Shown here: piece by piece, positions 7,043-8,804 of the stretch
Numbering within the stretch: the first letter of the stretch is position 1
Layout of the letters: the number at the start of each line of letters is the position of its first letter
Assembly: GCA_030433055.1 (NCBI GenBank)
Contig: JAUILJ010000277.1
Coordinates: 1 to 8,804 of the forward strand
Origin: Polyangia bacterium
GTDB taxonomy: Bacteria; Myxococcota_A; Polyangia; Polyangiales; Polyangiaceae
Length of the DNA: 8,804 nucleotides
Direction of reading: 5' to 3'
The notes under the pieces: generated by a model
What the model was told of the DNA's origin: nothing
What the model saw: only the letters and a program-made list of their open reading frames with translations
Database searches by the model: none
Translations under genes and position numbers: made by a program

Positions 7043-8324
7043 CACGTCTCGAGGTCGCAGCGACGTCGCGGTGGACATCTTCCGAGGCGTGGTCGTGGTG
7101 ATGATGTTCGCGGTGCACGCGCGCCGCATCCAGACCGGGCACGGCGACGGCGTCATTGAGCGCGGCGCCGACGCTAGCCTGCGCTTGTTGATGTTCGTAG
7201 AGCCGTACATTGCGGCTTCGTTCTTGTACCTCGTGGGCTACAGCCTCGTGCTGTCGTGGAGCGGCGCGCTGACTCGGACAGGCGGCACCGAGCGTCCCTC
7301 GCTCGCGCGACGCTGGCGGCGGCGAATGTTTCGTCGCGCCGCTTGGCTATACCTGCTGAGTGTCGGTCTGTGCCTCCCGCAGTTCGGCCTGCAGTGGCCC
7401 GCGACGTTTGTTTCCTCCGGGATTCTCGCAGTGATCGCAGCGGCGATCGCGGCGTGCGCGTCTCTGCTCACGGGTTCGGGGGCGAGACGCCTCGCTTGGC
7501 CGTTGTGCGCCCTGATTCTGCTGGTCACGACGGCGCTCCACCAGGCGAAGCTGGGAGTCTCGGGGCTCAACGCTGGGCCCGGCGGCACGTTTCCGCTGTT
7601 AGCCGCATCACTCTTGGGGATGCTGAGCGCGCCGCAGCTGGCGCTCACGTTTTCGAGAGCGCGCCTGAGTGTCAACTCCAGTGTCGCGACGCCCGCACGG
7701 GGTGGACCACTGGGCGCGAGCACGCTGCGAAGTCCATGGTTGGTCGTCTGTTTGGTCGTGGGCGGGTTCGAATGGTTCAGCGGCGGGATCGAGGCGCCGT
7801 GGACAGACACGTTCATCAGCCACTACCGAGACTACGGCGACCTCGCAGCGCTGTTCTGGCTCGAAAACGGCCTGAAGCTGCCAGCCAAGTGGATGTCTGC
7901 TGGATTCTGGAATCACACCACGCTTGGCCTGTTGGGCTGCATGTTGGCGATTTGGTTTACACATCAACTACTTCATGCGCTGTTCAATCCACGCCACAGC
8001 GACGCACGGGGACACAGCCACGCACCAGGACACAGCGACGGTCCAGAACGCAGCGCCATCCATGGACGCAGCGAAGGACCACCCGCAGAAGCGAAATCGA
8101 TCATTGGCCACAGACCGTACGTCCTGACCGCGTTGGGCGAACATGCGCTCATCGCCTACATCGCGCACCTGATCGCGCTTGGCCTGGTGGAAATGTTCGC
8201 GCTCGCGCCTGCTTCCAGTATGGGAACCTGGTGGCTGGTCGCGCTGCTGGTAATCCTGAGCCTCGTGCTCGCCACGCTGGTGAACCGGCTGTTTCAGCGT
8301 AGACTCAAGAGTAACTCACGATGA
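7035..8324 (+). CDS. Multi-pass membrane protein, HGSNAT/DUF1624-like putative acyltransferase
   Basis: This 429-residue inner-membrane protein has about ten helices (near 11-30, 55-77, 102-118, 126-145, 152-169, 184-204, 234-250, 289-310, 362-388, 397-418). The opening RSDVAVDIFRGVVVVMMFAV, then HARR, followed by FLYLVGYSLVLSW, is the pattern of the HGSNAT/DUF1624 and related membrane acyltransferase families, which move acyl groups across or onto envelope molecules. The late ALGEHALIAYIAHLIAL also fits that fold. His28 and His38-region residues near the end of helix 1 are candidates for the catalytic histidine, but I cannot prove it; DUF418 is an alternative assignment. The GTG start at 7035 lies 8 nt inside the transporter gene and has GAGG at 7025-7028, 6 nt upstream. 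The stop overlaps the next gene as ATGA. A His/Ser/Gly-rich insertion at residues 320-349 is encoded by tandem 18-bp repeats and interrupts the loop between two late helices. Confidence 0.75.
   Translation: MADTSRGRSDVAVDIFRGVVVVMMFAVHARRIQTGHGDGVIERGADASLRLLMFVEPYIAASFLYLVGYSLVLSWSGALTRTGGTERPSLARRWRRRMFRRAAWLYLLSVGLCLPQFGLQWPATFVSSGILAVIAAAIAACASLLTGSGARRLAWPLCALILLVTTALHQAKLGVSGLNAGPGGTFPLLAASLLGMLSAPQLALTFSRARLSVNSSVATPARGGPLGASTLRSPWLVVCLVVGGFEWFSGGIEAPWTDTFISHYRDYGDLAALFWLENGLKLPAKWMSAGFWNHTTLGLLGCMLAIWFTHQLLHALFNPRHSDARGHSHAPGHSDGPERSAIHGRSEGPPAEAKSIIGHRPYVLTALGEHALIAYIAHLIALGLVEMFALAPASSMGTWWLVALLVILSLVLATLVNRLFQRRLKSNSR
7992..8081 (+). repeat. Five tandem 18-bp units encoding a His-rich hexapeptide
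   Basis: Five units start at 7992, 8010, 8028, 8046 and 8064, all in frame with the gene. They read RHSDAR, GHSHAP, GHSDGP, ERSAIH and GRSEGP, so the consensus is roughly G-H/R-S-D/E-x-P. Units 2 and 3 are the most alike at DNA level (ggacacagccacgcacca and ggacacagcgacggtcca). Unit 4 has drifted most. The whole-codon period means copy number could change without a frameshift. The repeat sits in a loop between membrane helices, at residues 320-349. Confidence 0.8.
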
Positions 8325-8804
8325 CTCAACTCGGTGAATCCGGACAACTCGAGGAGGTGGAGCGCGCTGCCCGCGTGCTGCTCACCAGCTGCCTCGATCT
8401 CAACGCGAACGATCGACTGGTCGTGGTCAGCGATCACGCAGTGCCCAACGTCGCCGAGGCGATCGCCCGAGTCGCACGCAACCTGGGTTGCCAGGTGACC
8501 TGGTTTCGCCTGGCGGAGCACGGCGTCCGCCCGTTCAAGTTGCTACCCAACGCGCTCGAAGCTTCCCTCGCAGAGGCGAGCGCCAGCATCTTCGTGGCCA
8601 GCGCTCCACACAACGAACTCGGCATGCGACAGCATTTGCTTCACATGGTGAAACAGCACGGCCTCAAGCACGCGCACATGCCGAGCATCAGCTCGCTGGC
8701 GTTCACGCGTGGGTTGCGGCTCGATTATCGTGAGGTCGAGCGGGCCGGGCGGCACATGCTGGACAAGCTGAGCAACCTGCGGCAGCTCCAGGTCACCTCC
8801 AGCG
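8321..8804 (+). CDS. M29-like aminopeptidase (aminopeptidase T family), 3'-partial
   Basis: This gene starts at the ATG at 8321, overlapping the stop of the acyltransferase-like gene as ATGA, and runs off the right edge after 161 codons. The N-terminus (EVERAARVLLTSCLDLNAND, then RLVVVSDHAVPNVAEAIARV) matches the alpha/beta opening of family M29 metallo-aminopeptidases, where a cofactor-free segment precedes the metal site. The following SIFVASAPHNELGMRQHLL and MPSISSLAFTRGLRLDY, then REVERAGRHMLDKLSN, also follow the family order. The catalytic Glu, His, Tyr and Asp residues lie in the C-terminal half, which is outside the window, so activity cannot be judged. Members of this fold also include NicX-like hydrolases that act on small ring compounds, so the substrate is open. 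The ribosome site is weak (AGAG about 9 nt upstream), which is consistent with translational coupling to the gene before it. Confidence 0.75.
   Translation, partial: MTQLGESGQLEEVERAARVLLTSCLDLNANDRLVVVSDHAVPNVAEAIARVARNLGCQVTWFRLAEHGVRPFKLLPNALEASLAEASASIFVASAPHNELGMRQHLLHMVKQHGLKHAHMPSISSLAFTRGLRLDYREVERAGRHMLDKLSNLRQLQVTSS

Noticed and set aside
6113..7210. A 365-codon open frame on the minus strand opposite the transporter.
   Set aside because: The product is Arg/Gln/Asp-rich without family motifs; the plus strand encodes ten ordered membrane helices, so this is a shadow frame.

Overview
The window is 8.8 kb of high-GC DNA (about two thirds G+C by eye), densely packed with seven protein genes. 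No rRNA, tRNA, CRISPR array or insertion sequence is visible. The features point to a Gram-negative bacterium with large, Ala/Arg-rich proteins. They include a lipoprotein with a long Pro/Ser/Ala linker, a homogentisate pathway operon, and short gene overlaps. I infer a deltaproteobacterial or myxobacterial (Myxococcota) chromosome, but no marker gene proves it.

Region 1 (3-1924, + strand) is the 3' end of a tyrosine/phenylalanine catabolic operon. It holds homogentisate 1,2-dioxygenase (hmgA, 5' end outside the window), joined by an ATGA overlap to 4-hydroxyphenylpyruvate dioxygenase (hppD). HppD makes homogentisate and HmgA opens its ring. The later steps (maleylacetoacetate isomerase, fumarylacetoacetase) are not in the window.

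Region 2 (1982-6002, - strand, convergent with region 1) is a two-gene unit. The first gene encodes an exported lipoprotein metallopeptidase of family M3. The second, overlapping it by 17 nt, encodes a 606-residue protein that I do not recognise, with about nine membrane helices and a large C-terminal domain predicted to be periplasmic. Two stretches of that domain look alike and recall the periplasmic fold of ExbD/TolR.

Region 3 (about 6065-8804, + strand, divergent from region 2) is a tightly coupled operon of three genes. They are an EamA/DMT-family transporter, a multi-pass membrane protein resembling HGSNAT/DUF1624 acyltransferases, and the start of an M29-like aminopeptidase that runs off the end. 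The genes overlap by 8 and 4 nt. The acyltransferase-like gene carries an in-frame tandem repeat of five 18-bp units encoding a His-rich hexapeptide. The short gap between regions 2 and 3 holds a perfect 12-bp palindrome that could be an operator.

Most of the window is ordinary metabolism. The most unusual parts are the peptidase plus unknown membrane protein pair, and the His-rich repeat in the membrane acyltransferase-like protein.
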